A stretch of DNA of 64,000 bases, taken from contig NZ_CP041687.1 in NCBI RefSeq assembly GCF_007362475.1, positions 1,116,001-1,180,000 on the forward strand, in the 5' to 3' direction. A program made the position numbers and the translations under genes. Position 1 is the first letter of the stretch, and each line of letters begins with the position of its first letter. The notes beneath the pieces are model-generated. The model did no database searches. It was not told the origin of the DNA and was given only the letters and a program-made list of their open reading frames with translations. Below are positions 25,858 through 36,395 of this stretch, one piece after another. This DNA comes from Chryseobacterium sp. SNU WT5. Its GTDB lineage: Bacteria > Bacteroidota > Bacteroidia > Flavobacteriales > Weeksellaceae.

Positions 25858-28800
25858 TTAGTGCTTTATTATTTTCTTGGTAATTACAGTTTGATCTTTC
25901 ATCGTTACTTTTACAATATAAATACCACTTACCAGTCCATGAGCACTTACCAGTCCATCTTGAACGGCAGTTTGTAAAACTAATTTTCCTGAAAGATCAA
26001 AAAGTTCAACCGTCTTTGTATCTGCATTTTTAATAAAAAACTGCTCTTTAAAAGGATTAGGCAGAATTTTCAATTCTTTATTTACAGGATTTACAATAAT
26101 ATCACGGTTTTTTGCATTAGACTGTTCATTATTATCGCTAGTATCATCAGGTGACCCCAGCATTCTTTTTTCATCTTTAGCACACCTTACCGACATGCCA
26201 GCCTGTGGATATGCTCCAGTTCCAGTTTGCATTCTGTTACCTTCAAATTGCATGGATAATGCAAAGCCTGTATTTAAATCGGCCATTGAGGCTAGCCATA
26301 ACCCAGATCGATCGAAGGTCATTTCACTTTCACCCAATTCACCACGCATTCCATCATTTGGAAATTCACCGATAGGATATAATGCATTCTCAAACTTCCA
26401 TCCATTTTCACCATCGACAATTCCTAAATATGAATCAGCAATATTATGCCACTGATCCTGGATAACCCCTGATTTTCCATAAACATCATTCTTATATCCA
26501 TTGTACCATGGAGAATTGCCTTTTGAACCAGTATATAAATTAGTAAATGAAACATCAGGCACGCGCCAACCTTTTGGGCAGGGATCAAACGGAGATTTTT
26601 GATCTGCATGCCCCCATCTATTATCAGCTTGAGCACGACCATCCGTAATCCAATCGCGGATCTCTGATAAATTATTGGCATAATGATTTCCACCGTTATA
26701 AAGATTCCCTATGTTGGGTTGATAAAAGAAAATCATTGGATTCTCTACAGAATACGCTAGATTTTCTTCAATTTTCTGCTGCGGTATTGGATTGGTAGAT
26801 CCATAATTTTCATAAGATTCGGTATACTCATTCTGATAATCTTCTGAGGTGATTTCTAAATATTGCACACCATTTGCCCCTCTAACTTTTGCTTTTGTTT
26901 CTGAAATAAGAGCCGAACGTGAAATTTGCTGTGGTGGCAATTTCGTACTCGGAGCAGACCTATAGATTGATTCACCATTAGGAAACGAGGGCATGGGATC
27001 CTTTCTTCCCCATTGATAATGCATTCCATTCGCTAGTCCCGTTGAGATATCTTTACTTATCGCGCCCAGATTCCGATCCATAAAAACAGTAGTTAAACTC
27101 GGCAACTTACTTGCTGTAGCATTTACAAAATTAAATTGAGTAGGAATAGTAGATTCCGTAGTGTAAACTATCGGTTGGGCAGTTGGACTATCTTCTGCAA
27201 CCCAAATATGCCAGGTCCAGTAAATAGGGCTATCTGCAACACCGTTATGTAAAGAAATTACAGCATTTCCCTTCTGTCCTTGAATTGCGGCAATATTAAT
27301 TATCGAATTTCTTGGATCCTGTAAATCCTTACTGATAGAAATTTTTCCTATAAGATTGGGATTTGTTGTCCATAGAACTTTTGCGACCAAACGATCACTT
27401 GGTAACATTTCGTGATCGGAAAGATATTGATTATAAACTGAAAATGCTTTACTAACAGGAATTGCGAGATTTCTTTCATTAACTAAAATATAGGAATTTG
27501 GATCTTCAAGCCCAACTCTATAGTCTTCCTTCTCATTAGCAAAATATGCAGTGGCAAAATTACCAATTGCCGCCATATTAGGATCCTTCATGCATCTAAC
27601 CGCATTTCCTGCTTTTGTAGGATTGGTCTGGTTGTTATAGATCGCATGCAAACCTACTGCAGTATTTGTTCTGAAAGGATCCGAAATCATAGAAAACAAC
27701 CTTGCTCCATCATAGCTAAAAGTTGCACTCCACAAACCTCCGTTTGAAGCATTATCCTGAAAGGTAACCCCTATTGGTGCATTCGGCGCAACGCTATTGG
27801 GATAATAAACATATCCACCAGAAACCGGCAAAATTCCTAAATTTCTAGATCCTCCTTGGGCACTGGTAAAATCCATACCTATTCCTGGATAAACCTTTAT
27901 GCCGTTAAGACTCTGATTAACCGTATTTGGAAAAAGCTGTCGTTGATTAACATTGTTATCATCATTATTCCAATCTCTTTTACCAAAAAATGCCAAATTA
28001 TTATTCTGGGTGACACGCCCATAATAAGAGGGAATTCGCCAACCGTTTGGGCATGGATCCAATTCGGATTTCAATTCATAAGAGCGGCTTTCTTTTTTTA
28101 ACGTGGCATTAGAACTATTTGCGTTACTATTCCCTCCCTTTGCATTATCGGACCATAGATCCCAAGTTTTATAATCCGGATCGGCACCAGGTATTTTAAA
28201 ACGCTGATTTGAAAACCAATTTCCGGTATTTTCTGTGTTAATAATATATAGCAGTGGATTATTTACTGCTAATTTCATGTTCTTTTCAATCTCATTAAAA
28301 GGTCGAATCTGTACTGGAATTGTATGAACAGCATCTATTTGCTTATGCTTCAAAATACCTAACTCCCCTGATATCTCATAGAAATTTGCATCTTTATATA
28401 CCAACGGTGGAAATGGATCTTTACGTCCCCACTGATACATTAATCCACCACTTTTTTGCCATTGATCCCCTAAGAAACTATTGCTTAGGGCACCCAAATT
28501 ACGATCCATATATTGAATAGAAACAGGGTTGTTATTAATATCCGTTTCAAATCCTTGACCGTAGGTAACTCCCTCAGTTGGGTTGTCTGTTACCCAAATA
28601 TGCCAACTCCAATAAATAACTCCATCTACTTTAAAAGTAATAACAGCATTACCTTTACCTTTTGAATTATTAATAGAAACTTTAATGTTAGAAGCAGCAG
28701 GATCACCGGACTCAACTATAGCAACATTCTGAACTAATCCAGGAACATCCTCCCAATACATGGTCGCTGATTGAATACCCTCCGGAATTGGGCTAGCGGT

Positions 28801-28998
28801 TCCATTGATTTTTAAATATTCGTAATTTGACCACATTTCATAAGCTTTCTTCACAGGAATCTCTATCCCGCCCAATCCGTGAAGACGTGCAAAATCAATA
28901 TCGTAAATATAACTATTGGGAGCTTTCGCTGGGATGGAAGTCTGAGCAAAAAGCATCTGCGTAAAAAAGCAGCTTATTAAAAGTAAATATTTTTCCAT
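25858..28998 (-). CDS. large secreted protein with two FISUMP-like halves and a type A T9SS sorting domain
   Basis: 1046 residues. Signal peptide ends near MLFAQ. Two similar halves follow (about 25-480 and 490-945). Each has a start PNSYI, then an HIWV strand (WSWHIWVTD; WTWHIWVAED), MDRNLGA, YQWGRKDP, DPCPxGWRxP and a closing AVRCMKD or SVRCAKDE. These are marks of the Fib_succ_major-like domains. The last 70 residues are a type A T9SS sorting domain: ILPNPFKEQFFIKN, VELFDLSGKLV, GIYIVKVT and KKIIKH. It should cross the outer membrane by T9SS and be anchored or released. Ligand and role are unknown. Alone between topA and the arginase-fold gene with its own terminator. Confidence 0.88.
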   Translation of the reverse strand: MEKYLLLISCFFTQMLFAQTSIPAKAPNSYIYDIDFARLHGLGGIEIPVKKAYEMWSNYEYLKINGTASPIPEGIQSATMYWEDVPGLVQNVAIVESGDPAASNIKVSINNSKGKGNAVITFKVDGVIYWSWHIWVTDNPTEGVTYGQGFETDINNNPVSIQYMDRNLGALSNSFLGDQWQKSGGLMYQWGRKDPFPPLVYKDANFYEISGELGILKHKQIDAVHTIPVQIRPFNEIEKNMKLAVNNPLLYIINTENTGNWFSNQRFKIPGADPDYKTWDLWSDNAKGGNSNANSSNATLKKESRSYELKSELDPCPNGWRIPSYYGRVTQNNNLAFFGKRDWNNDDNNVNQRQLFPNTVNQSLNGIKVYPGIGMDFTSAQGGSRNLGILPVSGGYVYYPNSVAPNAPIGVTFQDNASNGGLWSATFSYDGARLFSMISDPFRTNTAVGLHAIYNNQTNPTKAGNAVRCMKDPNMAAIGNFATAYFANEKEDYRVGLEDPNSYILVNERNLAIPVSKAFSVYNQYLSDHEMLPSDRLVAKVLWTTNPNLIGKISISKDLQDPRNSIINIAAIQGQKGNAVISLHNGVADSPIYWTWHIWVAEDSPTAQPIVYTTESTIPTQFNFVNATASKLPSLTTVFMDRNLGAISKDISTGLANGMHYQWGRKDPMPSFPNGESIYRSAPSTKLPPQQISRSALISETKAKVRGANGVQYLEITSEDYQNEYTESYENYGSTNPIPQQKIEENLAYSVENPMIFFYQPNIGNLYNGGNHYANNLSEIRDWITDGRAQADNRWGHADQKSPFDPCPKGWRVPDVSFTNLYTGSKGNSPWYNGYKNDVYGKSGVIQDQWHNIADSYLGIVDGENGWKFENALYPIGEFPNDGMRGELGESEMTFDRSGLWLASMADLNTGFALSMQFEGNRMQTGTGAYPQAGMSVRCAKDEKRMLGSPDDTSDNNEQSNAKNRDIIVNPVNKELKILPNPFKEQFFIKNADTKTVELFDLSGKLVLQTAVQDGLVSAHGLVSGIYIVKVTMKDQTVITKKIIKH

Positions 28999-29371
28999 AA
29001 TTTAAAAAATTTAACTAATTGCACATTATCAATTGTTCACAACAACAAACTACTTTCGATATGAATAAACTGAAAATAATATTTTTAATTTCAATATACC
29101 CACATAAATCTATGATAAAGTTAACAAAATAATAAATACAAAATAAAAAATAATGTTAAAATTTTTCGTTTAAAACTCCCTATAAAAAATTTTATTCAAC
29201 ATTCTGTAAATGAGAAGATAAAAATTGATTTTTATGAAAATCATTAGTGCTTTAGTAAGCAAGCCAACTTCTTGCAAGAAATTTTAGCTCCAAATATTAA
29301 CGCGAATAAATAAAAAAATCTTCTAAAGATGGTATCATTAGAAGATTAGAAATTCAATCGAATTAGTTTTT
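28999..29371. other. 373-base AT-rich intergenic region upstream of the T9SS cargo gene
   Basis: Holds the topA terminator (29317-29347) and presumably the promoter of the cargo gene; no exact TAnnTTTG box was found on the minus strand. A 17-codon frame at 29234 (plus strand) is too short and isolated to call. Nothing else was recognised. Confidence 0.5.
29317..29347 (-). terminator. terminator of topA
   Basis: AATCTTCTAA (29317-29326) with TTAGAAGATT (29338-29347), perfect 10-base stem. On the minus strand a run of T follows (complement of the A run at 29312-29318). Confidence 0.8.
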
Positions 29372-31945
29372 TTACTCCTTTTTCGGACTCGCTTTCTTTA
29401 CCGCAACTTTCTTCACTGCAGCCTTTTTGGTTGCGGGTTTTTTCGCAGGTGTTTTTTTCGCCTTTACTTTAAAGGCATTTTTATCCTGTGCGGTAATCCA
29501 TTTCTTCACTTCCTCCAGAGAAACATCTGCCAATTCTTCAGCAGTATATTTTTCTTCTTTCTTATTTTTAGGAATTTTAAAAATGTTTTTTCCAAGTTTA
29601 ACAATTGGACCCCATCTCGCATTCTCTATGGATATTTTTTCTTCTTCCCATTGTTGTATATAACGGTTCGCTTCTTTTTCCAGTTTTGCTTCTATCAACT
29701 CATTGATGTCACTTTGGGAAAGATTATCAAAATCATACCGCTTTGGGACATTGATGAAAATGGACTGATACTTGATAAAAGGTCCGAATCTCCCGGTTCC
29801 TTTGGTCACCGGTTCACCTTTGAAACTGGCAATGGGCGCATCAGCAATTTTCTTTTCTTTAATGATTTCTTCCGCTCTTTCCTGAGTAATAGAAAGCGAA
29901 TCTTCACCTCTTGGAATACTGATAAAAGTTTCTCCCCATTTCACATAAGGTCCAAAACGACCAACACCGATGGTCACCGTTTGATCTTCGAAAGGCTCTA
30001 GGTCAAATGGAATTTTGAATAATTCTAAAGCTTCTTCTAAAGTAATGGTTGCAATATTTTGGGATGCCATTAAACTTGCGAAAACAGGCTTCTCTTCGTC
30101 ATCCTGTTCTCCAATTTGAACCATAGGTCCAAACCGTCCAATTCTGGTGAGTACATTTTTTCCAGATTTAGGATCTACACCTAAAATCCTTTCCCCGTTT
30201 GCACGATCTGCATTTTCTTCTACATCTTCAATTCTAGGATGAAAATCTTTATAAAACCCCTGCAATACTTCTTTCCACTTTTCCTCACCATTTGCAATGT
30301 GATCGAAATCCTGCTCAACTTTCGCCGTAAATCCATAATCTAGAATTTCAGCAAAATTCTGAGTTAAAAAATCGTTCACAACCTCCCCAATATCCGTGGG
30401 CACAAATTTATTTTTATCACCTCCAAATTTTTCAGTCAGAACCTCCTTCTTCAGGTCTGTCTTATTCAAAGATATCTTCATGATCTCCCGCTCCTGTGGA
30501 ATCAATTCGCGCTTATCTACATACTCACGGTTTTGAATCGTCTGAATCGTGGGCGCATAAGTTGAAGGTCTGCCGATTCCCAATTCTTCGAGTTTCTTAA
30601 CCAATCCCGCCTCTGTATATCTGGCCGAAGGTCGAGAAAACTTCTGGGTTGCTTCTATCTTTTTATAATCCAGATCTTCACCAACGGCGACTTTTGGTAA
30701 TAATTTTTCGTTGTTTTCCTCTTCTTCATCTTCTGCCTTTACAATTCCGTATGCTTTCAGGAAACCATCAAAAATAATCACCTCCCCTTGCGCTTCAAAA
30801 TGTTGTGGTAATTTTTCATTTCCAATTTCGATCACGGTTTTTTCGATTTTAGCGTTCGTCATTTGAGAAGCTAAAGTTCTTTTATAAATTAACTGATATA
30901 ATTTATTCAATTGTACATCACCAATCGTTTTCATTGCGAAATCAGTTGGACGAATCGCCTCGTGAGCCTCCTGCGCAGTATTGGATTTGGTGGTATAATT
31001 TCTGGGATTAGAATACTCATCTCCGTATTCTGAAAGAATTTGTGCTTTTGCACCGTTGATTGCTTCCTGAGAAAGATTTACAGAATCTGTTCTCATATAG
31101 GTAATAAATCCCTCTTCATATAATCTTTGTGCTACTCTCATCGTTGCAGTCACTCCATAACCTAATCTGTTACTTGCTTCCTGCTGTAGCGTAGAAGTTG
31201 TAAAAGGCGCAGAGGCTGTACGGGTTCCTGGTTTTGTTTCCACATTTAAAACCGAGAAGCCAGTCCCTTGACATTGTTTTAAAAACGCTTCTGCTTCCGC
31301 TTCTTTTGCAAAATCTTTTTTGAGTTTTGCCGTAATTTCCTGTTTCGTCTTATTGAGAAAAACACCTTCTAATTTAAAGGTAGATTTTGGGATGAAATTT
31401 CTAATTTCCAACTCTCTTTCAACCACCAAACGAACCGCAACCGATTGAACTCTTCCGGCAGAAAGTCCGGTTTTCACTTTTTTCCAAAGCACTGGTGACA
31501 TTTCAAAACCTACAATTCTATCAAGAATCCTTCTGGCTTGTTGTGCATTCACCAAATTCTGATCAATATTCCTCGGATTATCAATCGCTTTTAAAATTGC
31601 ATTCTTGGTAATTTCATGGAAAACAATTCTTCTCGTATTTTCTTCTTTTAACTTTAATTCCTGCGCCAAATGCCAAGCAATCGCTTCACCCTCTCGATCT
31701 TCATCGGACGCTAACCAAACGATGTCCGCTTTTTTCACAGCTGCTTTTAACTCGGCTACTAACTTCTTTTTATCTGCAGAAACTTCATAATCCGGAGTGA
31801 AGGAAGTCAAATCGATTCCCATTCCTTTTTTAGGCAGATCTCGGATATGCCCGAAACTCGATTTCACCTCGAAATCGCTCCCTAAATATTTTTGAATCGT
31901 TTTTGCTTTCGCTGGTGATTCTACAATCACTAAGTTTTTTGACAT
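29372..31945 (-). CDS. topA: type I DNA topoisomerase TopA
   Basis: 857 residues from ATG 31945 (MSKNLVIVESPAKAKTI, the standard Toprim start); the frame extends 27 codons further without homology. Toprim domain to about residue 120, with DEDREGEAIAWHL; the catalytic tyrosine is in FITYMRTDSVNLS (about residue 300). The C-terminal third has four short repeats with GRFGPFIKY- or GRFGPYVKW-type cores (Toprim_Crpt), instead of zinc fingers, as usual in Bacteroidota. The last 35 residues are a Lys/Ala/Pro-rich tail (KKTPAKKPATKK) likely to bind DNA without sequence preference. Relaxes negative supercoils. Confidence 0.96.
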   Translation of the reverse strand: MSKNLVIVESPAKAKTIQKYLGSDFEVKSSFGHIRDLPKKGMGIDLTSFTPDYEVSADKKKLVAELKAAVKKADIVWLASDEDREGEAIAWHLAQELKLKEENTRRIVFHEITKNAILKAIDNPRNIDQNLVNAQQARRILDRIVGFEMSPVLWKKVKTGLSAGRVQSVAVRLVVERELEIRNFIPKSTFKLEGVFLNKTKQEITAKLKKDFAKEAEAEAFLKQCQGTGFSVLNVETKPGTRTASAPFTTSTLQQEASNRLGYGVTATMRVAQRLYEEGFITYMRTDSVNLSQEAINGAKAQILSEYGDEYSNPRNYTTKSNTAQEAHEAIRPTDFAMKTIGDVQLNKLYQLIYKRTLASQMTNAKIEKTVIEIGNEKLPQHFEAQGEVIIFDGFLKAYGIVKAEDEEEENNEKLLPKVAVGEDLDYKKIEATQKFSRPSARYTEAGLVKKLEELGIGRPSTYAPTIQTIQNREYVDKRELIPQEREIMKISLNKTDLKKEVLTEKFGGDKNKFVPTDIGEVVNDFLTQNFAEILDYGFTAKVEQDFDHIANGEEKWKEVLQGFYKDFHPRIEDVEENADRANGERILGVDPKSGKNVLTRIGRFGPMVQIGEQDDEEKPVFASLMASQNIATITLEEALELFKIPFDLEPFEDQTVTIGVGRFGPYVKWGETFISIPRGEDSLSITQERAEEIIKEKKIADAPIASFKGEPVTKGTGRFGPFIKYQSIFINVPKRYDFDNLSQSDINELIEAKLEKEANRYIQQWEEEKISIENARWGPIVKLGKNIFKIPKNKKEEKYTAEELADVSLEEVKKWITAQDKNAFKVKAKKTPAKKPATKKAAVKKVAVKKASPKKE

Positions 31946-32035
31946 CCTCGAAATTTTGTGCAAAAGTAGAAGTTTTTTTTTAATGACAAGCTTTAAGTCT
32001 TTATATGCAGTGGAAGAAGAAAGCATAAAAACCCT

Positions 32036-32043
32036 TACATTTG
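32036..32043 (+). promoter_or_regulatory. -7 promoter box of the DUF2062 gene
   Basis: TACATTTG, exact TAnnTTTG match. It is 19 bases before the TTG start codon, which supports that start. Confidence 0.6.
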
Positions 32044-32062
32044 CTTAAATCCGCCAATTCTC

Positions 32063-32548
32063 TTGAAAAAATTGATTCAAAATACCTTACAAAGTCAGAA
32101 AGTTTTTTACCGATACTTTCGTAGGAAAGGTTTGAAAAAATTCCTGAAGGAAAACGTGATGGAAAGTGATGGAAGCAACGAAGTGAAAGCAAAATCAATT
32201 GCTCTTGGAATTTTTATCGGTCTCTCCCCTTTCTGGGGATTCCACTCGCTCTTAGCTATTTCTTTGTCTGTTTATTTTAAAATGAACAAAATGTTGACTT
32301 TCATGGCTTCCCAGATTACATTCCCTCCGTTTATCCCTCTAATCATATTCGCTTCCATGATCGTTGGTGCGCCCTTCGTAACCACACAAGGAAATATGGA
32401 CAATCAGAATTTCGATTTGGAATTCATTAAAGAAAATCTGACTCAATATATAATAGGGAGCTTAATACTTTCAGTCACCTTCTCTATCTTAATTGGATTC
32501 CTTTCTTACCTCTTTTTACAAAAGTTTAAGCCGCAGAAAAAATCATGA
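32063..32548 (+). CDS. DUF2062 membrane protein
   Basis: 161 residues. The N-terminal basic part (VFYRYFRRKGLKKFLKENV) is followed by the DUF2062 core: AKSIALGIFIGLSPFWGFH, and a second helix pair with SQITFPPFIPLIIFAS; three to four membrane helices in all. Function unknown; in other phyla the domain is fused to glycosyltransferases. A TTG start is used because the conserved basic region begins there and the promoter box lies just upstream; the first in-frame ATG (32159) would remove it. Divergent from topA. Confidence 0.82.
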   Translation: MKKLIQNTLQSQKVFYRYFRRKGLKKFLKENVMESDGSNEVKAKSIALGIFIGLSPFWGFHSLLAISLSVYFKMNKMLTFMASQITFPPFIPLIIFASMIVGAPFVTTQGNMDNQNFDLEFIKENLTQYIIGSLILSVTFSILIGFLSYLFLQKFKPQKKS

Positions 32549-32781
32549 TTAAGACAGCTATACCACTAATAAACAAAACATTACACAAAGCCTAAAGAAA
32601 TACGGACAATAATTTCTTTAAATTTTAAAAGAGATAAATTCGGTATCATACTTTGAAAAATAGCTCGTCAGTACCAACAGATTAATGGAATAATCAAATA
32701 TAATTGTAACCTCCTTAATTTTAGGAATCTCCAAAAACAAAATTTCCCTTTCTCTGTACTAAAAATTTCCCTTAAAATCCT

Positions 32782-32789
32782 TATATTCG
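32782..32789 (+). promoter_or_regulatory. near-consensus promoter box upstream of ileS
   Basis: TATATTCG differs from TAnnTTTG in one base; 43 bases before the ileS ATG. No T-box or other leader structure was seen in 32549-32832. Confidence 0.4.
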
Positions 32790-32832
32790 CAAACTTAATA
32801 AATCAGGATAAATCCTGTTAAACTGATTGAAA

Positions 32833-35800
32833 ATGAAGAAGTTTACCGAATATAAAAATCTTAACCTAACGGCCGTAGCCGAAAACATTACCCAATTTTG
32901 GGATCAGAATCAAACTTTCAAGAAATCCGTCGAAATTCGTAACGGGCAACCGGAATATGTTTTTTATGAAGGTCCGCCATCTGCGAATGGAATGCCTGGA
33001 ATTCACCACGTGATGGCGAGAGCTTTGAAGGATATTTTTTGCCGGTACCAAACTCAAAATGGAAAACAAGTTTTTCGAAAAGCAGGTTGGGACACCCATG
33101 GTTTGCCGATTGAACTAGGCGTAGAAAAGGAATTAGGAATTACTAAAGAAGATATTGGAAAGACCATTTCTGTAGAAGATTACAACCAAGCTTGTCGTAA
33201 TGCAGTAATGCGCTACACCGATGTTTGGAACGATCTGACCGAAAAAATTGGATATTGGGTAGATTTAGAAGATCCTTATATCACATACGAACCGAAATAT
33301 ATGGAAACCGTTTGGTGGCTTTTGAAGCAACTTTACGATAAAGATTTAATGTATAAGGGTTATACGATTCAACCATATTCTCCAGCTGCCGGAACCGGTT
33401 TATCTTCTCATGAATTAAATCAGCCAGGAACATATCGTGATGTTTCCGATACCACCGTAGTTGCGCAGTTTAAATTAAAACGAGCCCCTGAAAACGCGAG
33501 CGAGGCATGGAAAACATTATCAGCAATCGCTTATCCAGATTCCAAAAATGAAAGCTGCGATATTGCAGAAAACACTTGTGGAGGCGCATTGCATTGGGAA
33601 GAATTTGAAGCAGCGAAACCAAAATCAAATGTATATTTTCTTGCGTGGACGACAACACCTTGGACTTTACCTTCCAATACCGCTTTAGCAGTTGGAAGAG
33701 ATATTGAATACGTTTTGGTGAAAACCTTTAACCAATATACTTTTGAGCCAATTCTTATCGTTTTAGCCAACGTACTTTTACAGAAGAATTTTGGCAAGAA
33801 ATATTCTATTGGAACGGATGAGGATTTTGCCAATTACACTTCAGAAAGCAAAACGATTCCTTATCAAATATTGAAGGAATTCACTGGTGCTGATTTAGCT
33901 GGAACCGAATACGAACAATTGATTCCATGGTTTTTGCCTGCTGAAAATGCTGACAAAGCTTTCCGTGTAATTATCGGAGATTTCGTCACCACAGAAGATG
34001 GAACCGGGATCGTACATATCGCGCCGACTTTTGGAGCGGACGATGCTCGAGTTGGAAAAGAAAACGGCATTCCGCCAATGTTGATTAGAGATGAAAACGA
34101 CAATCTTGTTCCGTTGGTTGACTTACAAGGACGTTTTCTAAAAGGAGGGAATACACCAGAATTATTCGCTGGAAAATATATTAAAAATGAATATTACAAC
34201 GCTGGAACTGCGCCTGAAAAATCTTGGGATGTAGAATTAGCGATTCTTTTAAAAACAGAAAACAAAGCTTTCAAAGTAGAAAAATATGTTCACAGTTATC
34301 CGCATTGTTGGAGAACTGACAAACCTGTTTTATATTATCCTTTGGATTCTTGGTTTGTAAAAATGACAGCAGTTAAAAATCGCTTGATTGAACTCAATGA
34401 AACCATCAACTGGAAACCAAAATCAACGGGTGAAGGACGATTTGGAAACTGGCTTGTAAACGTAAATGACTGGAATCTTTCCCGCTCTAGATATTGGGGA
34501 ATTCCTTTGCCAATCTGGAGAACGGAAGATTTAAAAGAAGAAATTATCATTGGATCTGTAGAAGAATTAATGACTGAAATCCAGAAATCAATGGATGCTG
34601 GATTCATGTCTGAAAATCCTTTTGCAAAATTCGAGGTTGGAAATATGTCGAAAGAAAATTATGCGAATATCGATTTGCATAAAAATATCGTCGATAAAAT
34701 TATCCTTGTTTCAGCTTCAGGAAAACCAATGAATCGCGAGTCTGATTTGATTGATGTTTGGTTTGATTCGGGCTCAATGCCTTACGCACAATTGCATTAT
34801 CCTTTTGAAAACAAGGAAATGATCGATTCTCACAAAGCGTTCCCAGCAGATTTTATCGCGGAAGGAGTTGACCAAACAAGAGGTTGGTTTTACACTTTGC
34901 ACGCAATTGCAACGTCCGTTTTCGATTCTGTAGCGTACAAAAATGTAATGTCTAATGGTTTAGTTCTGGATAAAAACGGCCAGAAAATGTCAAAACGTTT
35001 AGGAAATGCTGTAGATCCATTTACAACCTTAGAAAAATACGGACCTGATGCGACGCGTTGGTATATGATCGCCAATGCAAATCCTTGGGAGAATTTAAAA
35101 TTCGATCTTGAAGGAATTGATGAGGTTCGACGAAAATTCTTCGGAACATTATATAACACTTATTCATTCTTCGCTCTTTATGCGAATGTTGACGGATTTA
35201 CCTACGCTGAAAAAGACGTAGAAAACCGTCCGGAAATAGATCGTTGGATTTTATCTGAATTAAATCTATTAGTAAAAGAAGTAACTGCTTTCTACGAAGA
35301 TTACGAACCGACAAAAGTGGCGAGAGCCATTAATAATTTTGTTAATGACAATTTAAGTAACTGGTATGTAAGACTTTGCCGTAGAAGATTCTGGAAAGGT
35401 GATTATTCTGAAGATAAGATTTCAGCCTATCAAACTTTATATACTTGTTTGGAAACTGTGGCGAAAATTGCAGCACCAATTGCACCGTTTTTCATGGATC
35501 AGTTATACCAGGATTTAAATAAAATTACTGGTAAGAACGACGCAGAATCTATTCACTTGACTGATTTCCCGAAAGCTCAGGAAAGCTTGATCGATCAGGA
35601 TTTGGTAGAGAAAACGCATTTAGCACAACAGATTACATCGATGGTATTCTCATTGAGAAAGAAAGAAAACATCAAAGTAAGACAGCCACTTCAAAAAGTG
35701 ATGATTCCAGTTTTGGATAAGAAAACAGAAGCGCAGATATTAGCAGTTTCAGAATTGGTAAAACAAGAAGTAAATGTGAAAGAATTGCAATTGATCAATG

Positions 35801-36333
35801 CTGATGAAGCGGCAGATTTAATTATCAAACAGATCAAACCGAATTTCAAAACTTTGGGCGCACGACTTGGGAAAGACATGAAAACGGTAGCTGGAGAAAT
35901 CACCAATTTCAATGCTGAACAAATTTCCACTCTTGAAAAAGAAGGAAAAATGGAAATTCAAGGTTATGAAATCTCTTTGGATGATGTGGAGATATTTACG
36001 AAAGACATTCCAGGTTGGACGGTTACCAGCGAAGGAAAACTTACTGTGGCATTGGATTTGACATTAACCGAAGAATTAAAAGCAGAAGGAATTGCGAGAG
36101 AATTCATTAATAGAGTTCAAAATTTACGAAAGGAAAAAGAATTCGATCTAACTGACAAAATTTCAATACGTTTGGAAGAAAAGAGTCCCTTTGAAAATGA
36201 ACTTATGAACAATAATGCATATATTTCTACAGAAGTGTTGTCAGATAGAATAGAAATTGTAAATTCACTCTCAAATTTTGATGAAATCGAGATTGACGAT
36301 GTCAAATTTAAAGTAGAAGTTCAAAAACGATAA
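32833..36333 (+). CDS. ileS: isoleucyl-tRNA synthetase
   Basis: Class I aminoacyl-tRNA synthetase of 1166 residues that charges tRNA-Ile and edits valine. HIGH-type motif in GMPGIHHVMAR (about residue 55), editing domain (CP1) with WTTTPWTLPSNTALAVG (about 273), and KMSKR in GQKMSKRLGN (about 715). The C-terminal domain is long and helical, like the eukaryotic-type IleS group common in Bacteroidota. The frame begins at a TTG at 32827, but the ATG at 32833 gives the usual MKKFTEYKNLNL start. Confidence 0.96.
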   Translation: MKKFTEYKNLNLTAVAENITQFWDQNQTFKKSVEIRNGQPEYVFYEGPPSANGMPGIHHVMARALKDIFCRYQTQNGKQVFRKAGWDTHGLPIELGVEKELGITKEDIGKTISVEDYNQACRNAVMRYTDVWNDLTEKIGYWVDLEDPYITYEPKYMETVWWLLKQLYDKDLMYKGYTIQPYSPAAGTGLSSHELNQPGTYRDVSDTTVVAQFKLKRAPENASEAWKTLSAIAYPDSKNESCDIAENTCGGALHWEEFEAAKPKSNVYFLAWTTTPWTLPSNTALAVGRDIEYVLVKTFNQYTFEPILIVLANVLLQKNFGKKYSIGTDEDFANYTSESKTIPYQILKEFTGADLAGTEYEQLIPWFLPAENADKAFRVIIGDFVTTEDGTGIVHIAPTFGADDARVGKENGIPPMLIRDENDNLVPLVDLQGRFLKGGNTPELFAGKYIKNEYYNAGTAPEKSWDVELAILLKTENKAFKVEKYVHSYPHCWRTDKPVLYYPLDSWFVKMTAVKNRLIELNETINWKPKSTGEGRFGNWLVNVNDWNLSRSRYWGIPLPIWRTEDLKEEIIIGSVEELMTEIQKSMDAGFMSENPFAKFEVGNMSKENYANIDLHKNIVDKIILVSASGKPMNRESDLIDVWFDSGSMPYAQLHYPFENKEMIDSHKAFPADFIAEGVDQTRGWFYTLHAIATSVFDSVAYKNVMSNGLVLDKNGQKMSKRLGNAVDPFTTLEKYGPDATRWYMIANANPWENLKFDLEGIDEVRRKFFGTLYNTYSFFALYANVDGFTYAEKDVENRPEIDRWILSELNLLVKEVTAFYEDYEPTKVARAINNFVNDNLSNWYVRLCRRRFWKGDYSEDKISAYQTLYTCLETVAKIAAPIAPFFMDQLYQDLNKITGKNDAESIHLTDFPKAQESLIDQDLVEKTHLAQQITSMVFSLRKKENIKVRQPLQKVMIPVLDKKTEAQILAVSELVKQEVNVKELQLINADEAADLIIKQIKPNFKTLGARLGKDMKTVAGEITNFNAEQISTLEKEGKMEIQGYEISLDDVEIFTKDIPGWTVTSEGKLTVALDLTLTEELKAEGIAREFINRVQNLRKEKEFDLTDKISIRLEEKSPFENELMNNNAYISTEVLSDRIEIVNSLSNFDEIEIDDVKFKVEVQKR

Positions 36334-36395
36334 TGATTTGATAATGAGATGCGTTTAAATTCGTGATTCATTTCAACCAATAAAAAAATAAAACT

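Noticed and set aside
29234-29287. 17-codon frame in the region upstream of the T9SS cargo gene
   Set aside because: Too short, isolated, no promoter box or sequence pattern.
32549-32832. T-box leader for ileS
   Set aside because: No stem with specifier codon, no T-box sequence and no terminator; only a near-consensus promoter box is seen.
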